A stretch of 64,000 bases of DNA from contig JAZSEY010000013.1 in assembly GCA_045531905.1 (NCBI GenBank), positions 62,001 to 126,000 of the forward strand, given 5' to 3'. Below, piece by piece: positions 51,846 through 60,802 of the stretch. The notes under the pieces were generated by a model. The model did not search any database, had not been told where the DNA came from, and saw only the letters and a list, made by a program, of their open reading frames with translations. The stretch's first letter is position 1. Every line of letters starts with the position of its first letter. Both the position numbers and the translations under genes were made by a program. Source of the DNA: RGIG6919 sp045531905. Lineage in GTDB: Bacteria; Bacillota; Clostridia; Lachnospirales; Lachnospiraceae.

Positions 51846-53762
51846 ATGCCATCAACATTTTTAGGAATAAATACAGCATATACGGGCTTGTCTTTTTATC
51901 AGGCAGCAAACAATACAACGGCACATAACATTTCGAATGCCAGCACAGAAGGATATACCCGTCAGCAGGTAATTGCGAGAGCTACCAATGCCATTAAGAC
52001 ACATCAGTCGTATGGTATGATGGGTACAGGTGTCACTGTTGATAGAATCCAGCAGATGCGAAATGCATACTATGACACAAAGTATCGATTGAATTTTGCT
52101 AAACTGGAGAATTTTAGTATTCAGAATGATTACCAGTTGCGCATTCAATCATACATTGATGAGATTGCTTCTGAAAGTGGATATACACAGATGCTTTCTG
52201 ACATTTCTTCTGCTATTGAAGATTTGACAATTGACCCAAGTGGTGATACAGAGAGAACCCAATATGTGAATGCATTAGATAGCTTTACAGATTTGGTGAA
52301 TGAAGTTGCGAACAACTTACAGCAGTCTCAGATTGATGCGAATGATGAGATTTGCCTAACTGTAAGTAGAATTAATTCTATTGCACAGCAGGTATTCAAA
52401 TTAGGACAGGAAATTACGGTTTTAGAAGTGGATGGAACTGTGGCAAATGATTTGAGAGACCAGAGAAATCTGCTTTTAGATGAACTTTCAGGTTTAGTCA
52501 ATATGGAAGTGATTGAAAAACCTGTAACCTATGGAGTAGGTGAAAAGAGAGTAGAATCTCCAGCTACTACCTTAGAGGTTAGAATTAATGGACAGTTGTT
52601 ATGTGATTCTATGGGATACCGTCAGCTTACGGTTGTGCCTAGACCAAGAAGTATTAATCAAAATGATGTAGAAGGCTTGGTTGATGTTTACTGGGCTGAG
52701 GATAATGGTGGTATGCAGTTCGATTTGAACAGTGCAACACTGAAGGGCAAACTCAGAGGTTTGTATGAGATGCGTGATGGTAACAATTGCGAGAATCTGC
52801 AAGGAGAAATGACTGCCATAACTAGCGACACTGTGACGATGGCATTGAATCCACCAGTAAGAATTCAGGATTTGAATATAGATTCAGAGGGTTCGCTTCT
52901 TCTAAACTACGGAGAATACTTCTATGATGATTGGTCTGCTGAATATTCGACTAACGCAGAGGGAGAAACAGTCCTTTCGGAGATAACGTTTACAGGCATT
53001 AAGTATCGTGTGACTGAAGATGATGCACAGATTGATAAAACACTGACAGTAGGAACATTAGCTACTAGAGATTTAACTACAATTGATCCTTCTTTGGTAG
53101 GAAAGCCTGCAATGCAGGGAGATAGTGTGGATAGTAAGGGTGTTCCTTATTATATGCAACAGTTAAACGAATTTGTCAGAACGTTATCAGACTATATGAA
53201 TGAATTACATACATCAGGTGCAGATAAGCAGGGAAATCCGGGTTTGGATTTATTTACAGCATTGGATATAAAAGGCAATGATTTTGTGTTAGAAGGTTCT
53301 CAGGGAGAAACGGGTACGTTACGTGCCAGTGACTCTTCATATTGGAGAATCAATGCTCTCAATTGGAGTGTGAATAGTCAGATTCAGTATGATAATGATA
53401 AAGTGGTTGTATCTATGAAGGAAGATATTGCACAGAATAATGTATCAGCACATGGTGTATTGGATTCCATTTTATACGGATTCTCAGATCCAAAGATGTT
53501 TACCCAGGGTACACCGTTCCAGTTTATGAATTCGGTGTCTTCTGCAATTGCGGTAGATACGTTAAAAACAGACATGTTCCTTGAGAATATGGATTATGTA
53601 GTAACTTCCATTGATACACAAAGACAGTCGGTATCCAGTGTAGATACCAATGAAGAAGCATCCAATTTGATGATTTTCCAAAATGGATATAACTTAAGTT
53701 CTAAGGTAATGTCAACATTGAACGAGATGTTGAACAAATTGATTAATGAGACCGGAGTATAG
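51846..53762 (+). CDS. flgK: Hook-filament junction protein FlgK, second copy, 638 aa
   Basis: A paralog of the previous gene: FLGINTAYTGLSFYQAANNTTAHNISNASTEGYTRQQV at the start and LMIFQNGYNLSSKVMSTLNEML at the end. It is 74 residues longer in the variable middle. The start at 51846 has AAAGGGTG upstream. Both copies keep intact ends, so both may be assembled. Whether one is used for another hook stage is unknown. Confidence 0.9.
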   Translation: MPSTFLGINTAYTGLSFYQAANNTTAHNISNASTEGYTRQQVIARATNAIKTHQSYGMMGTGVTVDRIQQMRNAYYDTKYRLNFAKLENFSIQNDYQLRIQSYIDEIASESGYTQMLSDISSAIEDLTIDPSGDTERTQYVNALDSFTDLVNEVANNLQQSQIDANDEICLTVSRINSIAQQVFKLGQEITVLEVDGTVANDLRDQRNLLLDELSGLVNMEVIEKPVTYGVGEKRVESPATTLEVRINGQLLCDSMGYRQLTVVPRPRSINQNDVEGLVDVYWAEDNGGMQFDLNSATLKGKLRGLYEMRDGNNCENLQGEMTAITSDTVTMALNPPVRIQDLNIDSEGSLLLNYGEYFYDDWSAEYSTNAEGETVLSEITFTGIKYRVTEDDAQIDKTLTVGTLATRDLTTIDPSLVGKPAMQGDSVDSKGVPYYMQQLNEFVRTLSDYMNELHTSGADKQGNPGLDLFTALDIKGNDFVLEGSQGETGTLRASDSSYWRINALNWSVNSQIQYDNDKVVVSMKEDIAQNNVSAHGVLDSILYGFSDPKMFTQGTPFQFMNSVSSAIAVDTLKTDMFLENMDYVVTSIDTQRQSVSSVDTNEEASNLMIFQNGYNLSSKVMSTLNEMLNKLINETGV

Positions 53763-53788
53763 ATAGCATAAGCTAGGAGGGACGGAGT

Positions 53789-55291
53789 ATGAGAGTTACA
53801 AACCAAATGATTAACCATGGTGCTTTAAAAAACATACAGCATTCACAGACCAGAGTAGGTGACACAACAACTCAGCTTACTACAGGAAAGATTATACAAA
53901 AAGCGTCTGATGATCCGGTTATTGCGATGCGTGCATTAAAACTCCGTACTACAGTTTCGCAGCTTCAGCAGTATAAGGATAAGAATATCAAAGATGCCAA
54001 TTCCTGGATGGATGTAACAGAAACCTCGCTGAATAACATCGTTAAAAGACTGACAGATGTATATGATTACTGTGTACAGGGTGCAAATGATACATATGAT
54101 TCTGCGGCAAGAGCCAGTATTATCGATTCGTTGCAGTCTTTAAAGAATATGATTTATTCAGAAGGTAGTGCAACCTATGCCGGAAGATATATATTTACCG
54201 GCTATCGTACAGGTACAGATTTAGCATTTTCTACACAGGAATCTGTGGATGGGGTTTCTTATGATATCAATGAGCATTTGAATAGTGATGATTTTTATTT
54301 GAAAAAGACTGTAACAAATCCGATGCAGAAGGATCAGATAGATGCTTATTTGGCGGATCCGACTGCATACGAAGCGCCAAGAGATAGTCAGGCATATACG
54401 ATCAAACTTGCCTATGATGATTTAGAGGACACAAATGTTGCTGTCACATTTGATGGCAAAACTGCAGAAGAAGCAGGCTTTACATTTGTGACAAAGGATG
54501 CTTCGCAGGTAACGTCTTATTATGATGTTGCAGATGACGAAATTGCATATATTCCGGAAACGGGAGAATTGGTGTTTGGCGAAAATGCATACATTGCATT
54601 GCAATCTACAAAGGACATTGCAGTGTCTTATACAAAATCAACCTTTGAGGTTGGTGACTTAAGACCGGATCATTATTTCGATTGCATTAAGCATGAGCCA
54701 CAGACGGACGGAACAATTAAAGATATTGAGTTTACACAGCCTGAAAAGGGACAGGAAATTCAGTATGAAGTGAATTTCAATCAATATCTGACAGTGAATA
54801 CACAGGGTAAAGATGCCATTACACATGATATGGGTAATGCTATTGATGAGTTGAGTAACGCTTTAAAGGAATTGAATGATATTGAAGCGTTGATTTCGGA
54901 GTTAAATCAAAAATTGGCAGATCCAACCTATAATCAGAATGAAGACAATGTGAAGATGTTGAATCAGCTTTTGGCAGACGCAGACGTGGAAATGGCATTA
55001 AAGCGTGATAATTTGACCAAGTTATTTGAAAAAGGTGAGACTAAATTTACCAATTTCATGGCAGATGTGGCAGCTCTTCAATCTGATGTGGGAACCAGAA
55101 TGGACAAATTGGATATGATTTCTGTCAGAGTAGATGAGCAATATGCAAACTTCAAGGAATTAAGATCTGCGAATGAAGATATTGAGTCAGAAGAAGCAAT
55201 CATTAATTGGAATGAAGCGCAGGTTACATACAACGCTTCTTTGGCTGCAACCAGTAACATTTTACAGACAACTTTGCTTGATTATCTGTAG
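53789..55291 (+). CDS. flgL: Hook-filament junction protein FlgL, 500 aa
   Basis: FlgL (HAP3) sits between FlgK and the filament. The N-terminus MRVTNQMINHGALKNIQHSQTR and flagellin-like TTGKIIQKASDDP (residues 32-44) are diagnostic. It is longer than E. coli FlgL (about 317 aa), with a large middle insertion. AGGAGGGACGG lies before the ATG. Confidence 0.93.
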   Translation: MRVTNQMINHGALKNIQHSQTRVGDTTTQLTTGKIIQKASDDPVIAMRALKLRTTVSQLQQYKDKNIKDANSWMDVTETSLNNIVKRLTDVYDYCVQGANDTYDSAARASIIDSLQSLKNMIYSEGSATYAGRYIFTGYRTGTDLAFSTQESVDGVSYDINEHLNSDDFYLKKTVTNPMQKDQIDAYLADPTAYEAPRDSQAYTIKLAYDDLEDTNVAVTFDGKTAEEAGFTFVTKDASQVTSYYDVADDEIAYIPETGELVFGENAYIALQSTKDIAVSYTKSTFEVGDLRPDHYFDCIKHEPQTDGTIKDIEFTQPEKGQEIQYEVNFNQYLTVNTQGKDAITHDMGNAIDELSNALKELNDIEALISELNQKLADPTYNQNEDNVKMLNQLLADADVEMALKRDNLTKLFEKGETKFTNFMADVAALQSDVGTRMDKLDMISVRVDEQYANFKELRSANEDIESEEAIINWNEAQVTYNASLAATSNILQTTLLDYL

Positions 55292-55345
55292 AAAAAATAG
55301 TATCATAAAACTAGGTATTGTATAATGTGTAGATAGGAGGTACTT

Positions 55346-55810
55346 ATGAAAGCGAATACTAAATTTTTTGGGGAAGTAGATATTGAAGATGACAAGGTAT
55401 TAGAGTTTCCGAACGGTATTGTTGGATTTGAAAATTTGAGAAAATTTGCAATCATTTACGATATTGAGAAGGGTAGCGATGTGAATGTTAGTTACCTGCA
55501 GTCTTTAGAAGAGCCACTTTTGGCTTTGCCTGTAGTGAATCCTTTAGTTGTATTAGATGATTATAATCCAACTATTGAAGATGAACTTTTGAAACCGCTT
55601 GGCAATCCGTCAGATGAAGATATCATGGTATTGCTTGCCATGACGGTACCTGCTGATTTGACAAAAATGACGGTGAATCAGAAAGCTCCATTTGTGATTA
55701 ATACAAAGTCAAGACAGGGTGGACAGATTATTGTAGAGAATACAGATTATCAGGTAAGATTCCCGGTATATGATATCCTGCAGGCCAAGAAAGAGAAAGC
55801 AGGTGAATAG
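55346..55810 (+). CDS. fliW: Flagellar assembly factor FliW, 154 aa
   Basis: Binds flagellin and CsrA; free flagellin releases FliW to inhibit CsrA. Starts FFGEVDIEDDKVLEFPNGIVGFE, with MTVPADLTKMTVNQKAPFVINTKSRQGGQ near the C-terminus, as in Bacillus YviF. TAGGAGG lies before the ATG. csrA follows by one nucleotide. Confidence 0.95.
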   Translation: MKANTKFFGEVDIEDDKVLEFPNGIVGFENLRKFAIIYDIEKGSDVNVSYLQSLEEPLLALPVVNPLVVLDDYNPTIEDELLKPLGNPSDEDIMVLLAMTVPADLTKMTVNQKAPFVINTKSRQGGQIIVENTDYQVRFPVYDILQAKKEKAGE

Positions 55811-55811
55811 T

Positions 55812-56030
55812 ATGTTAGCATTAACTAGAAAAGTTAACGAATCTATTATGATTGGTAATGATATTGAGATTACCGTATTAGAGATTCGTGGTGAACAAAT
55901 TAAACTTGGCATTTCTGCACCTAAGAGTGTGCCTGTATATCGCAAGGAAGTGTACGTACAGATTCAGGATGCTAATAAGGAAGCGCTTGCACAGGAGAAT
56001 CCGGTAGAAGCTTTAAAAGGATTGTTTTAA
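55812..56030 (+). CDS. csrA: Carbon storage regulator CsrA, 72 aa
   Basis: RNA-binding protein that represses translation by covering GGA motifs. MLALTRKVNESIMIGNDIEITVLEI is a clear CsrA start. In Bacillus it represses hag unless FliW is free. The hag leader here holds a GGA-loop hairpin and a GGAGG ribosome site, the same design. The start at 55812 is one nucleotide after the fliW stop, with AGGTG upstream. Confidence 0.95.
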   Translation: MLALTRKVNESIMIGNDIEITVLEIRGEQIKLGISAPKSVPVYRKEVYVQIQDANKEALAQENPVEALKGLF

Positions 56031-56048
56031 GGGCGTATTTCTAAAAAC

Positions 56049-56076
56049 TAAAGTAAATGATGAGTTATGCCGATTT
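56049..56076 (+). promoter_or_regulatory. Sigma-D-like promoter of flaG-fliD
   Basis: TAAA (56049-56052), 16-nt spacer, GCCGATTT (56069-56076), about 86 nt before the flaG ATG. Confidence 0.65.
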
Positions 56077-56161
56077 ATACTTTAGATAAGGTAGTATTTG
56101 TTTTCGCGTATGCGAAGTGGAAGTATATTAATCAATTGCTCTAACATGGAGGTGGAGTATT

Positions 56162-56542
56162 ATGAAAATCGAAGGAATTGAAAGCAAAGTAATGCCGACA
56201 AGTATGTCAGGCAGTACAGCAAAACCAGCAGTGGCAACAGAAACTAGACCTGTGGAGGCTGTGGAGACGAAACAGAAACCATTTGCAGAGCAGGAAGATT
56301 TGTATCAGATTCGTGATGTATCTCCTGAAAAGATAAAGAATGCAGTGGATGATATTAATAAGAAGATTGCACAGGCTCACAGATATTGTCAGTTTTCCTA
56401 TCACGATGAGACCAATCGTATCTCGATTACCGTGAAGGATGAGAATGGTGAAGTCATTAGAGAGATTCCGCCAGAGAAAGCATTAGATATGATTGCTAAA
56501 GCTTGGGAGTTGGCAGGTCTTATGGTTGATGAAAAAAGATAA
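56162..56542 (+). CDS. flaG: FlaG family protein, 126 aa
   Basis: FlaG proteins influence filament length. The diagnostic C-terminal region NKKIAQAHRYCQFSYHDE and TVKDENGEVIREIPPEKALDM is present; the N-terminus is a disordered Ala/Thr/Glu-rich linker. It is upstream of fliD, as usual. GGAGGTGG lies before the ATG. Confidence 0.9.
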   Translation: MKIEGIESKVMPTSMSGSTAKPAVATETRPVEAVETKQKPFAEQEDLYQIRDVSPEKIKNAVDDINKKIAQAHRYCQFSYHDETNRISITVKDENGEVIREIPPEKALDMIAKAWELAGLMVDEKR

Positions 56543-56554
56543 GGAGGTGTTACT

Positions 56555-58522
56555 ATGTCAATGCGTTTAACAGGTATTGCTTCTGGTATGGATACAGATA
56601 CGATGGTAAAGCAGTTAGTGCGTGGCCATCAGTCTAAGGTAGACGATGTGAAAGGCAAGAAGCAGTTAATGGAGTGGAAGAAGGAAGCTTGGTCTGCTTT
56701 AAATACAAAGTTATATGATTTTTATACTGGTGCGCTTTCTGATTTTAGATCAGCTGGTACATATAAGACGAAGAAAGCAACTAGTTCTGATGCTAGCAAG
56801 GTTACTTTTAACAACAGTGCAAACGCTGTGACAGGTACACATCAGTTATCTGTAAAGAGTCTTGCACAGGCTGCTTATCTGACTGGTGCTAAGATTAGTA
56901 ATAAGACATCTCAGTCTACAACCTATGATGCCATTTCGGATGGAACAAAGACAGTAGATAATTTAGTAGATGTGAATGGTAATGCGTTGAATCTCAATGG
57001 TTCTGAGTTTACTATTACAGATGGTGACGGCAAGGAAGTGACCTTGACTGTAAATGCCGGAGCGGGTGCGACTTTGGATGAAGTGACGGCAGATTTAAAA
57101 CAGCAGTTACAGGATGCAGGCATCACAGATTTAGATGTTTCATTCAAGGATGGTACATTGTCTTTTGTTAATAATTCTGCAACTGAGAAGACAGAAGATG
57201 GCAAGACTACCTATGAGGGTGGAACTACTTATACAATTAAGGGAAATGATACAGCTAAGACTGCATTTGGTTTATCTGATGACGGTTTGTCTGTGAAGGC
57301 GAAGACGGACGAGAAGTCTGCTAACACAGGGGCTACAGGTGTATTTGCAAGAGAGACAGTTGTAAAGCAGGATGTTGCAGTGTCTGGTTCTACAAAACTT
57401 TCTGACTTGGGTATCGCTGAGGGCACTACCTTTACTGTAAAGGTAGGTGGCAAGGAACAGACATTGACTATCGATAAGAATTTGACAGTGTCAGATTTGG
57501 CAAAGAAGATGAGTAGCATGGGCGTATCTGCAAATTATGATGCAAATCAGGGTAGATTCTATATCGCGGCAGCTGGTGCCGGTAAGGAGAATGATTTTGA
57601 GATTACATCATCAGATGCGACTGCACTTTCTACATTAGGAATTGATGCTGCAAGCGCCACTAAGATTGAGGCTAAAGATGCTACTGTAGTTTACAATGGT
57701 GTTGAATACACACAGAGTTCTAATACATTTAGTATCAATGGCTTAAACTTTACGGCAACTGGTGTTACTGATACTGTTGCTGAAGATGGTACAGTGATTG
57801 ATAATCCAATGACTATCTCTGTTGAGAATGATACACAGGCTGCTTACGACAAGGTAAAAGAGTTTGTAAAAGAGTACAATGCTCTTATTGAAGAGATGAA
57901 CAAACTTTACAATGCGGAGAATGCCAGTGATTATAAGCCTTTGACAGATGAAGAAAAAGAAGAGATGTCTGAAAAGGATATCGAGAACTGGGAGAATAAG
58001 ATTAAGGATTCGATTTTACGTAGAGATGACACCATTAATGATTTGTTGTCAACTATGCGTCGTTCCTTAAGTGGAAGAGCATCTGTCACATTAAAGGATG
58101 GCACCGTACAGAATATGAGTTTATATTCTTTGGGTATCAATACAGGTAGTTATGCTGAAAACGGAAAACTTCATATCTATGGAGATACAGATGATGCCGA
58201 GTTTAAGGATAAAGACAATGAATTGATGAAGATGCTCCAGGAAGATCCGAGTGCAGTGATGCAGGCACTGTCTGGTATCGGTACAGATTTGTATACGAAG
58301 TTCCAGAAAGCGATGAAGGGTACTAATTTAAGTAGTGCATTAACTTTCTACAACGACAAAGAGTATGATAATCAGATGGATGAATATGAGGAGAGGATAT
58401 CAGTATTACAGGAGAGATTGATGAATGCTGAGGATAAGTATTACAGTCAGTTTTCTTCGATGGAGGCTGCCATGGCAAAGATGCAGTCTCAGATGAGTTA
58501 TATTTCATCTATGTTGGGATAA
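56555..58522 (+). CDS. fliD: Filament cap protein FliD, 655 aa
   Basis: Filament cap. N-terminal MRLTGIASGMDTDTMVKQLV is diagnostic, the middle is made of repeated beta-rich domains, and the C-terminal helix AAMAKMQSQMSYISSMLG is typical. AAGGAGGTG lies before the ATG. fliS follows. Confidence 0.95.
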   Translation: MSMRLTGIASGMDTDTMVKQLVRGHQSKVDDVKGKKQLMEWKKEAWSALNTKLYDFYTGALSDFRSAGTYKTKKATSSDASKVTFNNSANAVTGTHQLSVKSLAQAAYLTGAKISNKTSQSTTYDAISDGTKTVDNLVDVNGNALNLNGSEFTITDGDGKEVTLTVNAGAGATLDEVTADLKQQLQDAGITDLDVSFKDGTLSFVNNSATEKTEDGKTTYEGGTTYTIKGNDTAKTAFGLSDDGLSVKAKTDEKSANTGATGVFARETVVKQDVAVSGSTKLSDLGIAEGTTFTVKVGGKEQTLTIDKNLTVSDLAKKMSSMGVSANYDANQGRFYIAAAGAGKENDFEITSSDATALSTLGIDAASATKIEAKDATVVYNGVEYTQSSNTFSINGLNFTATGVTDTVAEDGTVIDNPMTISVENDTQAAYDKVKEFVKEYNALIEEMNKLYNAENASDYKPLTDEEKEEMSEKDIENWENKIKDSILRRDDTINDLLSTMRRSLSGRASVTLKDGTVQNMSLYSLGINTGSYAENGKLHIYGDTDDAEFKDKDNELMKMLQEDPSAVMQALSGIGTDLYTKFQKAMKGTNLSSALTFYNDKEYDNQMDEYEERISVLQERLMNAEDKYYSQFSSMEAAMAKMQSQMSYISSMLG

Positions 58523-58588
58523 TGAAAAAACTGCATGCAGCTTGCGGAGACCGTAGGCTGTGTGCAATTTATGTAAGGGGTATAAGAT

Positions 58589-58969
58589 ATGGCGTTTAAT
58601 CCGGCGGCCGCTTATGGCGCAAACAAAGTAAATACAGCAACACCGGCAGAATTGACTTTGATGCTTTATGATGGAGCAATCAAGTTTTGGAATATTGCCA
58701 TGGTGGCAGCAGAGCAAAAAGACTATGAAAAAACTAATTTGAATATTAAGAAATCAAAGCGAATTATCGTGGAATTAAAGACAACTTTAAATCACAAGTA
58801 TGAGATTGCCAAGGATTTTGATTTGCTTTATGATATTATTTTTGACATGATGGTTAAGGCGAATTCCACTAAGGACTTGGAAGATATGGAGATTGTGTTG
58901 ACTGAACTTCGTAATGTGCGGAATTCTTGGAAGGAAGTTATGCAGAAGGCAAAGGATCCAAGACTGTAG
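58589..58969 (+). CDS. fliS: Flagellin chaperone FliS, 126 aa
   Basis: Binds the C-terminus of flagellin in the cytoplasm and prevents early polymerisation. AAAYGANKVNTATPAELTLMLYDGAIKF is the characteristic start. Length is standard. GGGG lies before the ATG. Confidence 0.95.
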   Translation: MAFNPAAAYGANKVNTATPAELTLMLYDGAIKFWNIAMVAAEQKDYEKTNLNIKKSKRIIVELKTTLNHKYEIAKDFDLLYDIIFDMMVKANSTKDLEDMEIVLTELRNVRNSWKEVMQKAKDPRL

Positions 58970-58984
58970 TCGGGAGGAATGTAT

Positions 58985-59467
58985 ATGGATAGTATTGCGA
59001 GCTATCTGAAGGTACTTTCTGATACTTTGGAACAGAAACAACAGGTATTACGCCAGGTATTGGAAATTACAAAACAACAGGAAAAGTTGATTTATAGTAA
59101 TGATTTTGCAGAAACAGAGTTTGGTGAATTGTTAAATCAAAAGGAACCATTAATTGCAAGAATCAATCAATTAGATGATGGTTTTGCTTCAGTGTATGAG
59201 CGCATTAGACAGGATGTTATTGATCAGGGGGGGCTCTATGACTCTGAAGTAATCAAATTGCAAGGACAGATTAAGTCTTGTGTGGAAATTGGTAATGACA
59301 TACAAGTATTGGAAGAACGAAACAGGGATGCTCTGGCTCGGAAGATGTCATCAAAAAAGCAAGAATATAAGACGAAAGCGGCTTCTAGTACAGCGGCAAA
59401 GAGTTATTATCAAACTATGTCAAACACCAAATATATGGATTCATTTTTTATGGATCAAAAAAAATAA
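58985..59467 (+). CDS. FliT/FlgN-like export chaperone, 160 aa
   Basis: A helical protein (LKVLSDTLEQKQQVLRQVLEITKQQEKLI, later EFGELLNQKEPLIARINQLDDGF) in the position of FliT, after fliS. The fold resembles FlgN/FliT-type chaperones. The start at 58985 is chosen over 58979 because GGGAGGA needs 6 nt of spacing. It precedes the sigma-D promoter of flagellin. Confidence 0.75.
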   Translation: MDSIASYLKVLSDTLEQKQQVLRQVLEITKQQEKLIYSNDFAETEFGELLNQKEPLIARINQLDDGFASVYERIRQDVIDQGGLYDSEVIKLQGQIKSCVEIGNDIQVLEERNRDALARKMSSKKQEYKTKAASSTAAKSYYQTMSNTKYMDSFFMDQKK

Positions 59468-59495
59468 TTTTTTATAAAAATTTTTCAAAAAACAC

Positions 59496-59522
59496 TAAAG
59501 TATTTTTCGGGCACTCCGATAT
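59496..59522 (+). promoter_or_regulatory. Sigma-D promoter of the flagellin gene
   Basis: TAAA (59496-59499), 15-nt spacer, TCCGATAT (59515-59522). Nearly identical to the Bacillus hag promoter consensus. Confidence 0.85.
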
Positions 59523-59561
59523 ATATAGTGTAAGGACAAGAGAACAGTCCAACAGGTAATA

Positions 59562-59638
59562 ACTTCCGGCGAGGAAGTCATTATAAATAACTAAACACGG
59601 TAGCAAGAGCTACTAGTACATGTAGCAGGGACGCTACA
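59562..59638 (+). promoter_or_regulatory. CsrA-type leader of the flagellin mRNA
   Basis: Three short hairpins: ACTTCC-GGCGA-GGAAGT (59562-59578), GTAGC-AAGA-GCTAC (59600-59613) and TGTAGC-AGGGAC-GCTACA (59621-59638). The last shows GGGA in its loop, a typical CsrA site. The ribosome site GGAGG follows at about 59650. This matches the Bacillus hag leader, where CsrA binds a hairpin and the ribosome site. Confidence 0.65.
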
Positions 59639-59660
59639 TTATATTCAAGGAGGAATTATT

Positions 59661-60452
59661 ATGGTAGTACAACACAACATGCAAGCAGCAAACACTAACA
59701 GAATGTTAGGTAAGGCAGCACTTTCAGTATCACAGAGCGCTGAGAAGTTATCATCAGGTTACAAGGTTAACCGTGCAGCTGATGACGCAGCAGGTCTTTC
59801 TATTTCTGAGAAGATGAGAGCTCAGATTCGTGGTCTTAACCAGGCAGTTGAGAATGCTCAGGATGGTATTTCTTTGATTCAGACTGCAGAAGGTAACATG
59901 AATGAGATGCACTCTATCTTACAGCGTATGGAGACATTGGCTGACAAGGCAGCTAACGATGTTAACGCTACAGAGGACCGTGAGACAATCGCTGATGAGA
60001 TGAAGCAGTTAAAGAGTGAGTTGAACTCTATTACTTCTCGTTCTAAGTACAATGGTAAGGCACTTTCTGATTTCAGTGGTTACTTACAGATTGGTGCTAA
60101 TAAGAACGATAACATGGCTATCACTGTTAAGGTTAACGTTTCAGTTGCATCTACAGAGGTTAGTGATCATGCAGCAGCTTCTGACACATTGTCAGCAGTT
60201 CAGGCAGCGATTAAGGAAGTTTCTAAGCAGAGATCAGCTCTTGGTGCTGTTCAGAATCGTTTGAACTACACTGTAAACAGTGTATCAAACTACGCTGAGA
60301 ACCTTCAGTCAGCTGAGTCACGTATCCGTGATACAGATATGGCTACTGAGATGACAGCATACACAAATGCTAACATCGTTCAGCAGGCTGCTCAGTCAAT
60401 TCTTGCACAGGCTAACCAGTCTACCCAGGGAGTATTATCATTACTTCAGTAA
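59661..60452 (+). CDS. hag: Flagellin, short form, 263 aa
   Basis: Filament subunit, made of D0 and D1 domains only. MVVQHNMQAANTNRMLGK starts it, SSGYKVNRAADDAAGLSISEKMR and the C-terminal SALGAVQNRLNYTVNSV, ENLQSAESRIRDTDMATEM follow. It is about half the length of E. coli flagellin, lacking the outer variable domains. The TLR5-contacting stretch reads QRMETLADKAAND, partly different from the canonical QRVRELAVQSAN. A sigma-D promoter, a CsrA-type leader and AAGGAGGAA before the ATG show high regulated expression. Confidence 0.96.
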   Translation: MVVQHNMQAANTNRMLGKAALSVSQSAEKLSSGYKVNRAADDAAGLSISEKMRAQIRGLNQAVENAQDGISLIQTAEGNMNEMHSILQRMETLADKAANDVNATEDRETIADEMKQLKSELNSITSRSKYNGKALSDFSGYLQIGANKNDNMAITVKVNVSVASTEVSDHAAASDTLSAVQAAIKEVSKQRSALGAVQNRLNYTVNSVSNYAENLQSAESRIRDTDMATEMTAYTNANIVQQAAQSILAQANQSTQGVLSLLQ

Positions 60453-60476
60453 TCTAGGTTCTAGGTTATTGCAGAT

Positions 60477-60503
60477 GAGCCGGTTTCATACCGGCTCTTT
60501 CTG
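60477..60503 (+). terminator. Rho-independent terminator of hag
   Basis: GAGCCGGT (60477-60484), loop TTCAT, ACCGGCTC (60490-60497), then TTTCTG. Confidence 0.8.
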
Positions 60504-60529
60504 TTTCAAAACATGGAGGGTTATAGCAT

Positions 60530-60802
60530 ATGGATAAGGTAGAATTACAATCTGTAATTGAAGAAATCAGCCAAGTGACAGAATTGTTATATCAGGAGAA
60601 TTTCGAAGAGGGATATGGCAAGTTAGCTGTTTTATTAAGAAGAATGATTGCATTAACAGTGGGTATTACAGATGAGGCAGAACAGGCTTCCTTTGTGGAA
60701 GTTTTGAAGCCTGCGTTAGAAGCGATGGAGACAAAGGATGCCACTTTGTTGGCAGATATATTGCAGTATGACTTAGTCGCAAAACTAGAGGAGTATCTAT
60801 AA
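60530..60802 (+). CDS. Small helical protein upstream of the Maf-like gene, 90 aa
   Basis: All-helical, acidic (QSVIEEISQVTELLYQENFEEGYGKL and LLADILQYDLVAKLEEYL). I do not recognise a family. Its stop overlaps the ATG of the next gene by one base (TAATG), so the two are coupled. It may assist the glycosylation enzyme. GGAGGG lies before the ATG. Confidence 0.7.
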   Translation: MDKVELQSVIEEISQVTELLYQENFEEGYGKLAVLLRRMIALTVGITDEAEQASFVEVLKPALEAMETKDATLLADILQYDLVAKLEEYL

